From Firmicutes bacterium HGW-Firmicutes-2 (lineage in GTDB: Bacteria; Bacillota; Clostridia; Lachnospirales; Vallitaleaceae): a stretch of 64,000 bases of DNA. Shown here piece after piece: positions 35,597 to 44,590 of this stretch. A program made the translations under genes and the position numbers. Numbering within the stretch: position 1 is the first letter of the stretch; each line of letters opens with the position of its first letter. The notes beneath the pieces were generated by a model. The model was not told where the DNA came from and made no database searches. It saw nothing but the letters and a program-made list of their open reading frames with translations. The DNA is taken from positions 1-64,000 of the forward strand of contig PGZV01000001.1 of the NCBI GenBank assembly GCA_002841495.1, written 5' to 3'.

Positions 35597-36388
35597 TTGA
35601 ACACATTAAAAAATAAGACTGTGTATTTACTGGATATGGATGGTACCATCTATCTAGGCGATGAATTAATTGATGGCTCGAAAGAGTTCTTGGAAACCAT
35701 CAAGGGCGAAGGTAAAAGATATATTTTCTTGACCAACAATTCTTCGAAAAATAAAAGTATATATGTGGACAAGCTCATACGCCTAGGCATCCATGTAACA
35801 GAAGAAGAGGTTTTTACATCAGGTGAAGCAACGACTCTGTATCTTAAGAAACATAAAGAAGGTGCAAAAATCTTTTTACTCGGTACAAAATCGCTAGAAG
35901 AAGAGTTTGAAAAAGCCGGATTTACTTTGGTAAAAGAAAGAAACAAAGCCGTGGATTATGTCGTGCTTGGTTTTGATACAACGCTAACCTATGAAAAACT
36001 CTGGATTGCCTGTGAATACATATCAGAAGGTGTAACGTATATCGCCACTCATCCGGACTTTAATTGTCCCCTGCCAAATGCCAAGTTCATGCCAGATGCA
36101 GGTGCTATGGCTGCATTAATTGAAGCATCTACAGGTAAACGACCCATGGTTATGGGGAAGCCCAACAAAGAAGTGGTTGAGAGTATTGCATTAAAATACG
36201 GCTTTAACAAAGAAGATATGATTATGGTAGGTGATCGACTTTACACGGATATTAAAACAGGCATTAATGCGGGGATCGCAACTGTATTGGTTTATTCTGG
36301 AGAGACAAAAAAGGTCGATTATCAAAATAGTGAAACAAGAGCGAATTACGTCTTTGATTCTGTTAAAGACATGATTGGTTTGCTATAA
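35597..36388 (+). CDS. HAD-IIA family phosphatase (NagD/AraL-like)
   Basis: A 263-residue HAD hydrolase. Motif I is YLLDMDGTIYLGDELIDGS with the nucleophile Asp, motif II FLTNNSSKNK, and motif IV MVGDRLYTDIKTGINAGI. The C2-type cap domain marks subclass IIA, acting on sugar or nitrophenyl phosphates. A TTG start at 35597 is 7 bases after AGGAGG (35584-35589). The substrate is unknown. Confidence 0.9.
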   Translation: MNTLKNKTVYLLDMDGTIYLGDELIDGSKEFLETIKGEGKRYIFLTNNSSKNKSIYVDKLIRLGIHVTEEEVFTSGEATTLYLKKHKEGAKIFLLGTKSLEEEFEKAGFTLVKERNKAVDYVVLGFDTTLTYEKLWIACEYISEGVTYIATHPDFNCPLPNAKFMPDAGAMAALIEASTGKRPMVMGKPNKEVVESIALKYGFNKEDMIMVGDRLYTDIKTGINAGIATVLVYSGETKKVDYQNSETRANYVFDSVKDMIGLL

Positions 36389-36429
36389 TTTAGTTTTAGT
36401 TAATTAGGCGTAGATAAGGCAGGAAAAGT

Positions 36430-36477
36430 AATCACCTTGAGTGAAATAGCTATTTTACTCGAGGTGATTATTTTTTA
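36430..36477 (+). terminator. intrinsic terminator after the HAD gene
   Basis: AATCACCT-TGAGTGAAAT pairs with ATTTTACTCG-AGGTGATT around AGCT, followed by a T-run. Confidence 0.9.
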
Positions 36478-36533
36478 TACTGTCTATAGCATTACAACCA
36501 TTTTATATAAAGTGGGATTAAGTTATAAATGAA

Positions 36534-36577
36534 TTGACAGACATGGTAAGATTCGATATACTTTGATTATCAAAGTA
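36534..36577 (+). promoter_or_regulatory. MarR promoter with overlapping 19-bp palindromic operator
   Basis: TTGACA (36534-36539), a 17-base spacer and TATACT (36557-36562). A perfect palindrome, TACTTTGAT-T-ATCAAAGTA, covers 36559-36577, overlapping the -10 box and the start point (about 36569). This is the expected arrangement for autorepression by the MarR protein encoded next. Confidence 0.8.
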
Positions 36578-36583
36578 AAGTTG

Positions 36584-37039
36584 GTGAGCGCATTGAATGA
36601 AGCCTATGATGCACTGAATGATCTATTGGTGAAGTTGTTTAATAATATACTTACATATGAAGAAAAAGCCTTAATAACAGATGAATTTAAGGATATTTCC
36701 TTAAATGATATGCATGTTATTGAAGTGATTGGTTTGAGTCAGAAAAAAAACATGTCTTCAATTGCCAAATCACTGGAGGTAACCGTGGGTACGCTGACCA
36801 TTGCTATTAATAATCTTGTAAAAAAGGGTTATGTTAAAAGAATGCGCTCTGTTAAAGATCGACGTGTGGTGTTAGTGTCTTTAACAGAAAAAGGTATGCA
36901 TGCCTATAAGCATCATGAAGTCTTTCATGATGAGATGATTAAGGCTATCATGAAGCGTCTTGAAGGTGAACAACTGGATGTTTTGGTCAAGGCGCTTAAA
37001 AGCGTGCAAGAATTTTTTAGTACCAACAAACAGATTTAG
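36584..37039 (+). CDS. MarR family transcriptional regulator
   Basis: About 151 residues from GTG 36584. TTG 36593 is an alternative, while TTG 36563 lies upstream of the predicted start point and is unlikely. The winged helix is visible: MSSIAKSLEVTVGTLTIAINNLVKKGYVKRMRSVKDRRVVLVSLTEKG. The N- and C-terminal helices for dimerisation are present. The gene stands alone. Membership of the fatty-acid regulator FabT group is possible but there are no fab genes here. Confidence 0.9.
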   Translation: MSALNEAYDALNDLLVKLFNNILTYEEKALITDEFKDISLNDMHVIEVIGLSQKKNMSSIAKSLEVTVGTLTIAINNLVKKGYVKRMRSVKDRRVVLVSLTEKGMHAYKHHEVFHDEMIKAIMKRLEGEQLDVLVKALKSVQEFFSTNKQI

Positions 37040-37083
37040 ATCTTGTAATGTAGATTCGATGTGGTATATATAATTTTGCATAT

Positions 37084-37121
37084 AAAAAGGGCAATCGGAT
37101 CATATCCGTTCTGCCCCTTTT
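37084..37121. terminator. bidirectional terminator MarR/flotillin
   Basis: AAAAGGGCA pairs with TGCCCCTTTT and CGGAT pairs with ATCCG inside. It separates convergent genes. Confidence 0.82.
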
Positions 37122-37139
37122 ACTTATCTTTATTTATAT

Positions 37140-38555
37140 TTACGCTTCGTCGATTGGTGTTGTAGGTACTTCAGATTCATCCACATCTACTGGAGAATCG
37201 CCTTGTTTGGTTCCAAGGTAGCTTGGAAGATCCATACCGGCCATATCAAACATTTCCTGCATTGGAGGGATGGATTTCATAAGTCCGGAGAGAAAACCGG
37301 CAGTTGATGATTTTTCTCCATTACCTGCGTTAGCACCACTGTCCCAAACTGTAACTTTATCAATCTTGATATTTTTAATGGCTTCCACTTGTGTTTTGAC
37401 AAGATCTTCGATCTTATCAGCAAGGATAAGTTTAATAGCTGAATTTGGATCGCCTGCAGCTTTGACAAGCTTCTCATATCCATTGGCTTGCTTCGTAAGA
37501 ATCTCTTGAATACCACGAGCTTGTGCGTCCATTTTGAAGAAGGTTGCATCTGCTTCACCTTTTGCATGACGACGGGTTTGTTCTGCCATAGCTTCAGCAG
37601 CAATTTCCACGCGGGCTTTGTCGATTTGAGCTTCAACAAGAATATCGGCCTCTTTGGTCGCTTTTTCTCTAGCGGCTCTGGCTTTCTCGGCAGCTTCTTC
37701 AGCTGAGTAAGCTTCTTCAAGGGCTTTTGCATTTTGAACTTTTTCTGAAGCGGTGGCACGTCTTAAAGCTTCGGCCTCACGTTCTCTTCTTAAAGCATCA
37801 GAATTGGCAACTGTAACCTTAGCCTCATTTTCACCTTGAATGGCCAATGAATTGGCTGTGGCTACTTGAACACGCTCATCTTGTTGTGCTTGTGCTTGTC
37901 CGATAGATCCGTCCCTATTTTTTTCGGCAACGGATTTTTTGGCATCATTGATGGCTTTTGCAGCAGCTTCTTTACCAAGTGCTTCGATATAACCGGACTC
38001 ATCTTTTATGTCTGTAACGTTAACGTTAATAAGACGAAGACCGATTTTCTTAAGCTCAGATTCCACATTGTGAGAAACAGCGGTTAAGAACTTATCTCTG
38101 TCCGTATTGATTTCTTCAATATCCATAGTAGCAACAACCAAACGCAACTGACCAAAGATGATATCTTTTGCCAATTCTTCGATTTCTGCCTGCTTAAGAC
38201 CAAGTAGTCTTTCAGCAGCGTTTTGCATAATACCGGATTCTGTGGAAACACCGACGGTGAATCTTGAAGGTACATCAATTCTTATGTTCTGTTTACTAAG
38301 TGCATTTTTAAGGTCAACACTGATGGAGATGGGTGTCAGACTTAAAAATTCATAACTTTGAATGATTGGCCAGATAAAAGCGGCACCACCATGAATACAC
38401 TTGGCACTTTTGTTAGCACCTGAAGCACCTTTACCAACCTTACCGTATACAACCAAGATTCTGTCAGACGGGCACTTTTTGTACCTCGATAGTAATGCCA
38501 TTATGGTCATGAAGACCAGTACGACAAAAATCACTAAACCAATTAATATTTCCAT
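37140..38555 (-). CDS. floT: flotillin-like SPFH membrane scaffold protein
   Basis: About 471 residues. The start ATG 38555 follows AAGGAGAGAG; a longer frame opening lacks a site. An N-terminal membrane segment (MEILIGLVIFVVLVFMTIMA) is followed by the SPFH domain (DRILVVYGKVGKG, CIHGGAAFIWP, VDVPSRF-like region) and a long Ala/Glu-rich coiled coil with EAEALRRATASEK-type repeats. It would organise membrane microdomains. It is downstream of an NfeD-like gene as in Bacillus yuaFG. Confidence 0.93.
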   Translation of the reverse strand: MEILIGLVIFVVLVFMTIMALLSRYKKCPSDRILVVYGKVGKGASGANKSAKCIHGGAAFIWPIIQSYEFLSLTPISISVDLKNALSKQNIRIDVPSRFTVGVSTESGIMQNAAERLLGLKQAEIEELAKDIIFGQLRLVVATMDIEEINTDRDKFLTAVSHNVESELKKIGLRLINVNVTDIKDESGYIEALGKEAAAKAINDAKKSVAEKNRDGSIGQAQAQQDERVQVATANSLAIQGENEAKVTVANSDALRREREAEALRRATASEKVQNAKALEEAYSAEEAAEKARAAREKATKEADILVEAQIDKARVEIAAEAMAEQTRRHAKGEADATFFKMDAQARGIQEILTKQANGYEKLVKAAGDPNSAIKLILADKIEDLVKTQVEAIKNIKIDKVTVWDSGANAGNGEKSSTAGFLSGLMKSIPPMQEMFDMAGMDLPSYLGTKQGDSPVDVDESEVPTTPIDEA

Positions 38556-38599
38556 ATGCTCTCTCCTTTTGATGTTTGACACAATTTTGTGCCTTTATT

Positions 38600-39241
38600 T
38601 TATTTTAAACGCTCAACCACCATGGTTGTCGCATTTAACATATCCACAATAAGAATGGTTTCTCCTGTACTTATAACATCATTTTCTTCCGTGATGGCAT
38701 CGACTTCTACCAAACGTTCTTGAAGCATAAGTTGAATCTTACCTTGTCCCTTTTTATTGCCTGGTATGGGTATATAAACCTGTGCTTCTTTACCAATTGC
38801 AAGCCTGTAATTTAAATTACCACTGGATTGAAGCTTTGAAATACCATAGAATAATAGTGCGATAACAAACATACTGAACAATCCGGCCGCCAAGGCTAAC
38901 AATAACGTGATGGCAAAATGAACAGAAGTACTTGCAAAAGCGGCACCAACCCAGCCAAACATAGTAGCGAAAGCAATTAAACCTCTAAACGTTACAAAAC
39001 GGAAATCAGATATCCCACCAAAAGCTTCAAAATCACCATCAAGATTTGAATCCAAATCCATGTCAAACTCAGATACAGGATCACCACCAAAATCCATATC
39101 ACCATCCAAATCCATATCTGTATCCAGACCGAATCCAATTAGTGTTAGAACGGATTGTATAATAAGTATGACAGTAGAAGGTATTGCGATAAAATAGAAA
39201 AATCTCTGTAATGAACTAAGTTGTTCCCACCAAACTGACAT
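38600..39241 (-). CDS. NfeD-like membrane protein (YuaF type)
   Basis: About 213 residues from ATG 39241, preceded by GGGGGATG. There is one membrane helix near the N-terminus (FFYFIAIPSTVILIIQSVLTLIGFG), a very acidic segment rich in DLD and DGD, then two or three helices and a C-terminal OB-fold-like domain (GKEAQVYIPIPGNKKGQGKIQL). It is the partner of the flotillin, with 44 bp between them. Confidence 0.87.
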   Translation of the reverse strand: MSVWWEQLSSLQRFFYFIAIPSTVILIIQSVLTLIGFGLDTDMDLDGDMDFGGDPVSEFDMDLDSNLDGDFEAFGGISDFRFVTFRGLIAFATMFGWVGAAFASTSVHFAITLLLALAAGLFSMFVIALLFYGISKLQSSGNLNYRLAIGKEAQVYIPIPGNKKGQGKIQLMLQERLVEVDAITEENDVISTGETILIVDMLNATTMVVERLK

Positions 39242-39265
39242 AAGACATCCCCCTTTCAATTTTAA

Positions 39266-39374
39266 GTAAATATTATTTACTATTATTGTATACTTTTGCG
39301 AATATATTGTCAAGCAAAGGTTTTTATTGCCAAATTCTGGGTATGATGGTACACTAATAGTAAATTAGATTTAC
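39266..39374. promoter_or_regulatory. divergent promoters with two matching operators
   Basis: Minus strand: TTGACA (39314-39309), 16 bases, TATACA (39292-39287) drives nfeD-floT. Plus strand: TTGCCA (39327-39332), 17 bases, TACACT (39350-39355) drives the XRE gene. Just downstream of each -10 box is a palindrome of form GTAAAT-n3-ATTTAC: 39266-39280 and 39360-39374. Each covers about +1 to +15 of its transcript, suggesting one repressor for both genes, most simply the XRE protein. Confidence 0.7.
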
Positions 39375-39409
39375 ATATTTGGTTGTACTATTTTGAAGGA
39401 GGTGACAAG

Positions 39410-40324
39410 ATGAAGGATATGACATTAGGACAAAAAATCCGTGAAATCAGACTACAGTTACAAATGACGCAGAAGGAACTTGCCGGTGATTTTATTACAC
39501 GAAATATGCTGAGTCAGATAGAGAATGATCAAGCCACACCCTCCATGAAGACGATGGAGTATTTGGCCAAACAGTTGGGCAAGTCTGTGGGTTATTTTAT
39601 GGATGAGAACCACAAAGACTTAAGTTTGTCCAATATTATTGTAGAGTTAATGGCTTTAAATGAAGACAAGGACTACGCCGCGAGTGTCGAGCTCATAGAA
39701 GAACAGATTGTCCATAACCCTATAGTCATGCGTAGTAAGATGATGATGGATTTATACATGAACAGCTATATGTATTTAGGGAACAAACATATGAGTGATG
39801 GTGTGTATGAAAAAGCTAAATTAGCCTATGAAAAGATCTTAAGATATGAGAATGATTTGCTTATGGTATCGGATATATACCTATATAAAGTATATGCCCA
39901 ATTGGCCGAAGTCTGTGGGTACTTACTGGATATTGATCTTGCCAAAACCTATCATATAAAAAGCAAAGATCTGGTTAACAAGATTCTTGCAAGCAGAGAA
40001 GTACAGACCATGTATTTAAAACTTATAGAAGCGGACTATGATGGTATTATTGAAGATAGTAACAAGGTGGATATTGTTGACTATGATAATTATAGTTTGG
40101 CCAGATATAATCGGGTGTTAGGCTCAGCTTTTTTGAACAAAGGCCATTATGATAAAGCCATATTGTATCTTGAAAAAGCGATTGAGATTTATAGTGATGA
40201 AACTTGCTATACGATCGTCTCTATGATCTATGAAGAAATGAGTAAGTGCTATGTTGAGCTTGGAGACTATAAGAAGGCTTATGATTTCCTCCAAAAAGCC
40301 CAGTCCAAGAAGATTACCCATTGA
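39410..40324 (+). CDS. XRE-family regulator with TPR-like C-terminus
   Basis: About 304 residues. ATG 39410 follows GAAGGAGGTGACA. Residues 5-60 form a helix-turn-helix (LGQKIREIRLQLQMTQKELAG, NMLSQIENDQATPSMKTMEYLAKQLG). The rest is helical tetratricopeptide-like repeats (YNRVLGSAFLNKGHYDKAILYLEKAIEIY; ECYVELGDYKKAYDFL-like). This resembles peptide- or partner-controlled regulators of the PlcR/Rgg type, though no signal peptide gene is seen. It is divergent from nfeD-floT. Confidence 0.88.
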   Translation: MKDMTLGQKIREIRLQLQMTQKELAGDFITRNMLSQIENDQATPSMKTMEYLAKQLGKSVGYFMDENHKDLSLSNIIVELMALNEDKDYAASVELIEEQIVHNPIVMRSKMMMDLYMNSYMYLGNKHMSDGVYEKAKLAYEKILRYENDLLMVSDIYLYKVYAQLAEVCGYLLDIDLAKTYHIKSKDLVNKILASREVQTMYLKLIEADYDGIIEDSNKVDIVDYDNYSLARYNRVLGSAFLNKGHYDKAILYLEKAIEIYSDETCYTIVSMIYEEMSKCYVELGDYKKAYDFLQKAQSKKITH

Positions 40325-40432
40325 CTCTAAGGCTTTGAAACCTTGCTTTTTAAAGCCGTTACGTATATAATGGGGATAGAAAAATGACATGATTTATTCC
40401 GTTGTCATTTAATAAACGTTGGAGGAACATTG

Positions 40433-42397
40433 ATGAGCCAGAAAACTTACTATATCACAACGGCCATAGCATACACGTCTAAAACGCCCCATATAGGCAA
40501 TACTTATGAGGCGGTTCTTACAGACGCCATTGCCAGATTTAAAAGGCTTGAAGGCTATGATGTCTTCTTTTTGACAGGTACCGATGAGCATGGTCAGAAG
40601 ATACAACTGCAAGCACAAGAAGAAGGCATAACACCACAAGCCCATGTGGATAAAATTGCAGGAGAAGTTAGAGATATTTGGGATTTTATGAACACAAGTT
40701 ATGATAAGTTTATAAGAACAACAGATGAAGAACATGAAAAAACTGTTCAAAAAATCTTTAAGAGATTATACGATCAAGGTGATATCTATAAAGGCAGTTA
40801 TGAAGGTTGGTATTGCACACCCTGTGAATCCTTCTTTACAGAGTCACAGCTTGAGGAGAATGTCTGTCCGGATTGTGGTAGACCGGTACAAAAAACCAGC
40901 GAAGAAGCCTACTTTTTAAAGCTTAGTAAATATGAAAAACGATTGATGGATCATATAGAGACCCATCCTGAATTTATACAGCCTGAATCCCGTAAAAATG
41001 AAATGGTCAATAATTTCTTGAAAAGCGGTCTTCAGGACCTTTGTGTTTCAAGAACATCTTTTGATTGGGGCGTTCCTGTTACTTTTGATGAAGGTCATGT
41101 CATTTATGTTTGGATTGATGCACTGAGCAATTACATCACAGGACTGAACTACAATCCGGAAGGTGAAAGTGGGCCATTGTTTAATAAATATTGGCCGGCG
41201 GATGTTCACATTATCGGAAAAGATATACTCAGATTCCATACAATATATTGGCCCATTATGTTGATGGCTCTTAATGTACCATTGCCTAAGCAAGTTTTCG
41301 GACATCCTTGGCTGATGGTAGGACAAGATAAAATGTCCAAATCCTTAGGGAATGTTGTCTATGCAGAAGACCTTGTAAAACATTTTGGTGTGGATGCGGT
41401 TCGTTATTTTGTATTACATGAAATGCCTTTTGCTCAAGATGGTACACTGACTTATGAACTATTAATCGCTAGAACCAACTCAGACCTTGCCAATATTTTA
41501 GGTAATCTGGTCAATAGAACAGTCGCCATGGTAACAAAATACTTTGATGGTGTTATTCAACCGCCTACAAAAGCAGAGACAATCGACCATGAACTCACAG
41601 ATTTGGCGCTTAAGACGCCTGGGAAAGTGGCAGAGAAAATGGATCAGCTTAAAGTGGCTGAGGCCATGGACGCAATTTGGACCTTGCTTAGAAGAAGCAA
41701 CAAATACATTGATGAAACCTGCCCTTGGATTCTGGCAAAAGAAGAAGCACAAAAAGAGCGTCTTGGCACAGTCCTTTATAATCTTCTGGAAAGTATTCGC
41801 ATATCAGCTGTATTATTGTCGGCGTTTATACCTGAGACGGCATCAAAAATACTTGATCAAATCAATGCAACCAAAAAAGATTGGGCATCCATTCAGACTT
41901 TTACGGGAACAGTGGTTGGGGATCATGTAGGGGTGGCGGAAGTTTTATTTGCAAGAATTGACGAAAAGCAAAAACTGATTGAAATCAATCCTGCAATGGC
42001 AGAAGAATTAGAAGATCAGCCTAAAAAGCAAAAACAACAAAAGAAAAAAGAGAAACCACCCGTCATTGTGGAAGAAATCGGCATCGAAGACTTTTCAAAA
42101 GTCGTCATGAAGGTTGGTGAAGTCATTGCATGTGAGAAACATCCGGATGCCAATAAGCTTTTGGTGTCACAGATAAAAATTGGTGAAGAAGTTAGGCAGA
42201 TAGTTTCAGGAATAGCCCATGCATATGAACCGGCAGAAATGGTTGGTAAGAAACTGATTGTCGTAACAAACCTTAAACCTGTAAACTTGAGAGGTGTTTT
42301 ATCAGAAGGTATGATTCTGGCAGCAAGTGATCAAGCAGGACATCTTAAACTTGGTACTGTTGATGGTGATATAGCCTCCGGTAGCGAAGTTAGGTAG
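40433..42397 (+). CDS. metG: methionyl-tRNA synthetase
   Basis: About 654 residues; start ATG 40433 follows GTTGGAGGAAC. Class I motifs are TPHIGNTYEAV (HIGH) and DKMSKSLGN (KMSKS). A zinc module has two C-x2-C pairs (CTPCES and CPDCG). After a Lys-rich linker, the C-terminal tRNA-binding/dimer domain is present (FSKVVMKVGEVIACEKHPDANKLLV). It pairs with tatD as in Bacillus metS-yabD. The short leader has an AAATGACA/TGTCATTT hairpin (40382-40410), but no T-box is seen. Confidence 0.96.
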   Translation: MSQKTYYITTAIAYTSKTPHIGNTYEAVLTDAIARFKRLEGYDVFFLTGTDEHGQKIQLQAQEEGITPQAHVDKIAGEVRDIWDFMNTSYDKFIRTTDEEHEKTVQKIFKRLYDQGDIYKGSYEGWYCTPCESFFTESQLEENVCPDCGRPVQKTSEEAYFLKLSKYEKRLMDHIETHPEFIQPESRKNEMVNNFLKSGLQDLCVSRTSFDWGVPVTFDEGHVIYVWIDALSNYITGLNYNPEGESGPLFNKYWPADVHIIGKDILRFHTIYWPIMLMALNVPLPKQVFGHPWLMVGQDKMSKSLGNVVYAEDLVKHFGVDAVRYFVLHEMPFAQDGTLTYELLIARTNSDLANILGNLVNRTVAMVTKYFDGVIQPPTKAETIDHELTDLALKTPGKVAEKMDQLKVAEAMDAIWTLLRRSNKYIDETCPWILAKEEAQKERLGTVLYNLLESIRISAVLLSAFIPETASKILDQINATKKDWASIQTFTGTVVGDHVGVAEVLFARIDEKQKLIEINPAMAEELEDQPKKQKQQKKKEKPPVIVEEIGIEDFSKVVMKVGEVIACEKHPDANKLLVSQIKIGEEVRQIVSGIAHAYEPAEMVGKKLIVVTNLKPVNLRGVLSEGMILAASDQAGHLKLGTVDGDIASGSEVR

Positions 42398-42413
42398 AAG
42401 AGGAAGTGATTCC

Positions 42414-43199
42414 ATGATATTTGAAAGTCATGCCCATTATGATGATAAGAGCTTTTCGGAAGATCGGGAAGCAATATTAAAGAAGGTAAAAGAAGCAGGC
42501 GTGGGTATCATTATTAACACAGCCGCTAGTATGAAAAGTTCAAGACAATCCCTTGAGCTTGCCAAGTCACATTCGAATATATACACTTCAATAGGTGTGC
42601 ATCCTCATGATGTACAGACAATGAAAGAACATGACCTTGAGCTGCTTTTGGCGATGTCTATTTATGAAAAAGTTGTGGCGATTGGTGAAATAGGATTGGA
42701 TTATCATTATGATACGGTCCCTCATGAGGTACAGAAGTTGTGGTTTAGGCATCAAATCAAGCTAGCAGTAGATCTTGATATGCCCATGATTATTCATAGC
42801 CGTGAAGCTTCTATGGACACTTATGATGTATTGTTTGAAAATGAAGGTCATAAAGTAGGTGGCGTCATCCATTGTTTTAGTGGTAGTGCCCAAACAGCTC
42901 TGCGTTATGTTGATTTGGGTTATTATATAGGTATTGGTGGCGTGATTACTTTTAAGAATGCAAAGAAATTGGTAGAAGTTGTACGTACAGTACCGATTGA
43001 GAACCTACTAATAGAAACGGACGCACCTTATTTAGCCCCTATACCTTTTAGGGGAAAAAGAAACGACTCAAGTATGCTGCCCTACATTATAGAAGAGATT
43101 GCAAAAATAAAAGGTCTTACGACAGAAGAAGTCACTCAAGCGACATGGGACAATGGTGTTAAGCTGTTTAAGCTTCAAGCATTAAGTTCACAAACTTAG
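42414..43199 (+). CDS. tatD: TatD-family metal-dependent hydrolase/DNase
   Basis: A 261-residue barrel hydrolase. Motifs are FESHAHYDD, SIGVHPHDV, AIGEIGLDYHYD, MPMIIHSREA, GVIHCFSGSA and LIETDAPYLAPIPFRGKRND. The first motif is SHAHYD where TatD usually has DTHCH/DSHAH. It follows metG by 16 bp. Confidence 0.93.
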   Translation: MIFESHAHYDDKSFSEDREAILKKVKEAGVGIIINTAASMKSSRQSLELAKSHSNIYTSIGVHPHDVQTMKEHDLELLLAMSIYEKVVAIGEIGLDYHYDTVPHEVQKLWFRHQIKLAVDLDMPMIIHSREASMDTYDVLFENEGHKVGGVIHCFSGSAQTALRYVDLGYYIGIGGVITFKNAKKLVEVVRTVPIENLLIETDAPYLAPIPFRGKRNDSSMLPYIIEEIAKIKGLTTEEVTQATWDNGVKLFKLQALSSQT

Positions 43200-43233
43200 A
43201 AGAAGACAAAAGATTAGATTGTTAAGAACATCT

Positions 43234-43276
43234 AAACGTTACAAGCATTTTAATAAAGATGGTTTGTAACGTTTTA
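43234..43276 (+). terminator. hairpin after tatD
   Basis: AAACGTTACAA (43234-43244) pairs with TTGTAACGTTT (43264-43274) across a long loop. Only a weak T-tract follows. Confidence 0.55.
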
Positions 43277-43391
43277 TGATGTTTTCATTTATGTGTAACA
43301 ATCAAAAGTATAGACAAAAAATAGGGTTAGTGCTATAGTGTTTTTACACAATATGAGAATTAGAATGTTTGTTGATAGAAAAGGTGATAAT

Positions 43392-44279
43392 ATGATTCTT
43401 TATATAAGAGCGTTGGGCTTTACTGAATTCGATACAAAGGATAAAGCGGAGGTTATGGTCGCTGAAACCATTAAGGATCCGACAGAAAAATTTATTTGGG
43501 AGTCGGAATCGGGCATCCTAAATGTAGAATACTACAAAACCTATGGTGATGATTTTGGCCTAATGGTAAGAGGCAGCATAGAAGAAAATGAGGCATTAAA
43601 TGTACATGCCCTGCTTCCCTATGCTCAAGGGCGATTTTTGACCAATACCCATGAAGTGGACGTTATTAAGTTGAATCGACAAGATGTGTACCATGGTTTC
43701 TGTGAAGAAATTAAATCGGGGACACCGATTTCATTTTTTGTTCAAAACCTGGTTGAATATAAAATGGCAGAAAAGCATGAGCATATTTATGTAAACGGTA
43801 TTCGTCTTATCGTATATTGTGCTGAAGGTACAATTATTCTTCCTATAGAAAAAGACGACACCGATTTACTTCTTGAAAAAGAAGAAGAGATGATTCGTGA
43901 AGAGCTCTTAGAACAAGCAAGAAAAGGCGATGAAGAAGCCATGACCATATTAGATGAGGAAGCTACAGAAGCCACTGAGATCTTACAAGAAAGGCTTCAG
44001 AATGAAGATATACTAACCGTACTTGAAGGTTTTTTTGTACCGGTTGGTGATCATGATGACATATATTCATTACTGGGTGATATAGAAGATATTGGTGTCT
44101 TTCATAACAGTGTCACCAATGAGGAAATCTTCAGGTTGAAAATCCGTTGCATGTCTATTTCATTAGATGTCTTTATTAACAGCAAGGATATGATTGGTTA
44201 TCCCACACTTGGCATGCGTTTTAAAGGTTCGGGATGGGTTCATGGTAAGATAGAATTTGATTTTGATAAAAAGCTATAA
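43392..44279 (+). CDS. uncharacterised protein, possibly DUF3881
   Basis: About 295 residues from ATG 43392, preceded by AAAGGTGAT; upstream in-frame ATGs look like leader. It is soluble, without signal peptide or membrane segments. An acidic, helical stretch (LLEKEEEMIREELLEQARKG through EEATEATEILQERL) interrupts two beta-rich regions. It resembles proteins labelled DUF3881 in Clostridia, recalled and not checked. The N-terminal MILYIRALGFTEF is distinctive. The function is unknown. Confidence 0.78.
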   Translation: MILYIRALGFTEFDTKDKAEVMVAETIKDPTEKFIWESESGILNVEYYKTYGDDFGLMVRGSIEENEALNVHALLPYAQGRFLTNTHEVDVIKLNRQDVYHGFCEEIKSGTPISFFVQNLVEYKMAEKHEHIYVNGIRLIVYCAEGTIILPIEKDDTDLLLEKEEEMIREELLEQARKGDEEAMTILDEEATEATEILQERLQNEDILTVLEGFFVPVGDHDDIYSLLGDIEDIGVFHNSVTNEEIFRLKIRCMSISLDVFINSKDMIGYPTLGMRFKGSGWVHGKIEFDFDKKL

Positions 44280-44395
44280 CAAGGATTTTTATTTAGGCTA
44301 CTAAGTTATAGCTGAAACCACTTGTCTTTTACCAATGAATTTAGTATAATCTCATAGTATGTTCCTTATTAGACATAGAATAGAATTATTAATGT

Positions 44396-44469
44396 GTTTC
44401 TGTAGCTCAGCAGGATAGAGCACTCGCCTCCTAAGCGAGGGGCCGTGGGTTCAAATCCCGCCAGGAACA
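44396..44469 (+). tRNA. tRNA-Arg (CCT)
   Basis: The acceptor stem GTTTCTG (44396-44402) pairs with CAGGAAC (44462-44468) with one wobble, and A44469 is the discriminator. The anticodon stem CTCGC/GCGAG holds loop CTCCTAA with CCT at 44430-44432. The T-arm is GGGTTCAAATCCC. No CCA is encoded. Confidence 0.97.
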
Positions 44470-44473
44470 TTAT

Positions 44474-44518
44474 AAAAGCACTTTTTGATCACTTATGGTG
44501 ATATGAAGGTGCTTTTTT
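44474..44518 (+). terminator. terminator after tRNA-Arg
   Basis: AAAAGCAC pairs with GTGCTTTT, with an inner ATCAC/GTGAT stem, followed by T residues. Confidence 0.85.
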
Positions 44519-44523
44519 GTTCT

Positions 44524-44590
44524 CAAGGAAAGTCATTCTATAGTATTTGGCCTAAAAGCGTGGCAAAATACGTCAAAGACCCTTCCTGTC
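44524..44590. repeat. repeat family B, copy after tRNA-Arg
   Basis: AGGAAAGTCATTCTATAGTA and CGTCAAAGACCCTTCCTG closely match the 31335-31403 copy. The inner stem is GTATTT-G-GCC with GGC-A-AAATAC. One pair that is C-G in the other copy is T-A here, a compensatory change. The following 45 bases before the peptidase promoter region hold a GAGCAGAGCTC hairpin and nothing else that I recognise. Confidence 0.75.

Noticed and set aside
36563-36583. Start of the MarR gene at TTG 36563
   Set aside because: It lies upstream of the predicted transcription start and inside the operator palindrome. GTG 36584 or TTG 36593 is more likely.
37277-37759. Open frame antisense/alternate to the flotillin coiled coil
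   Set aside because: It is a Lys/Leu/Pro-rich shadow frame produced by the Ala/Glu repeats of the flotillin gene, without a ribosome site.
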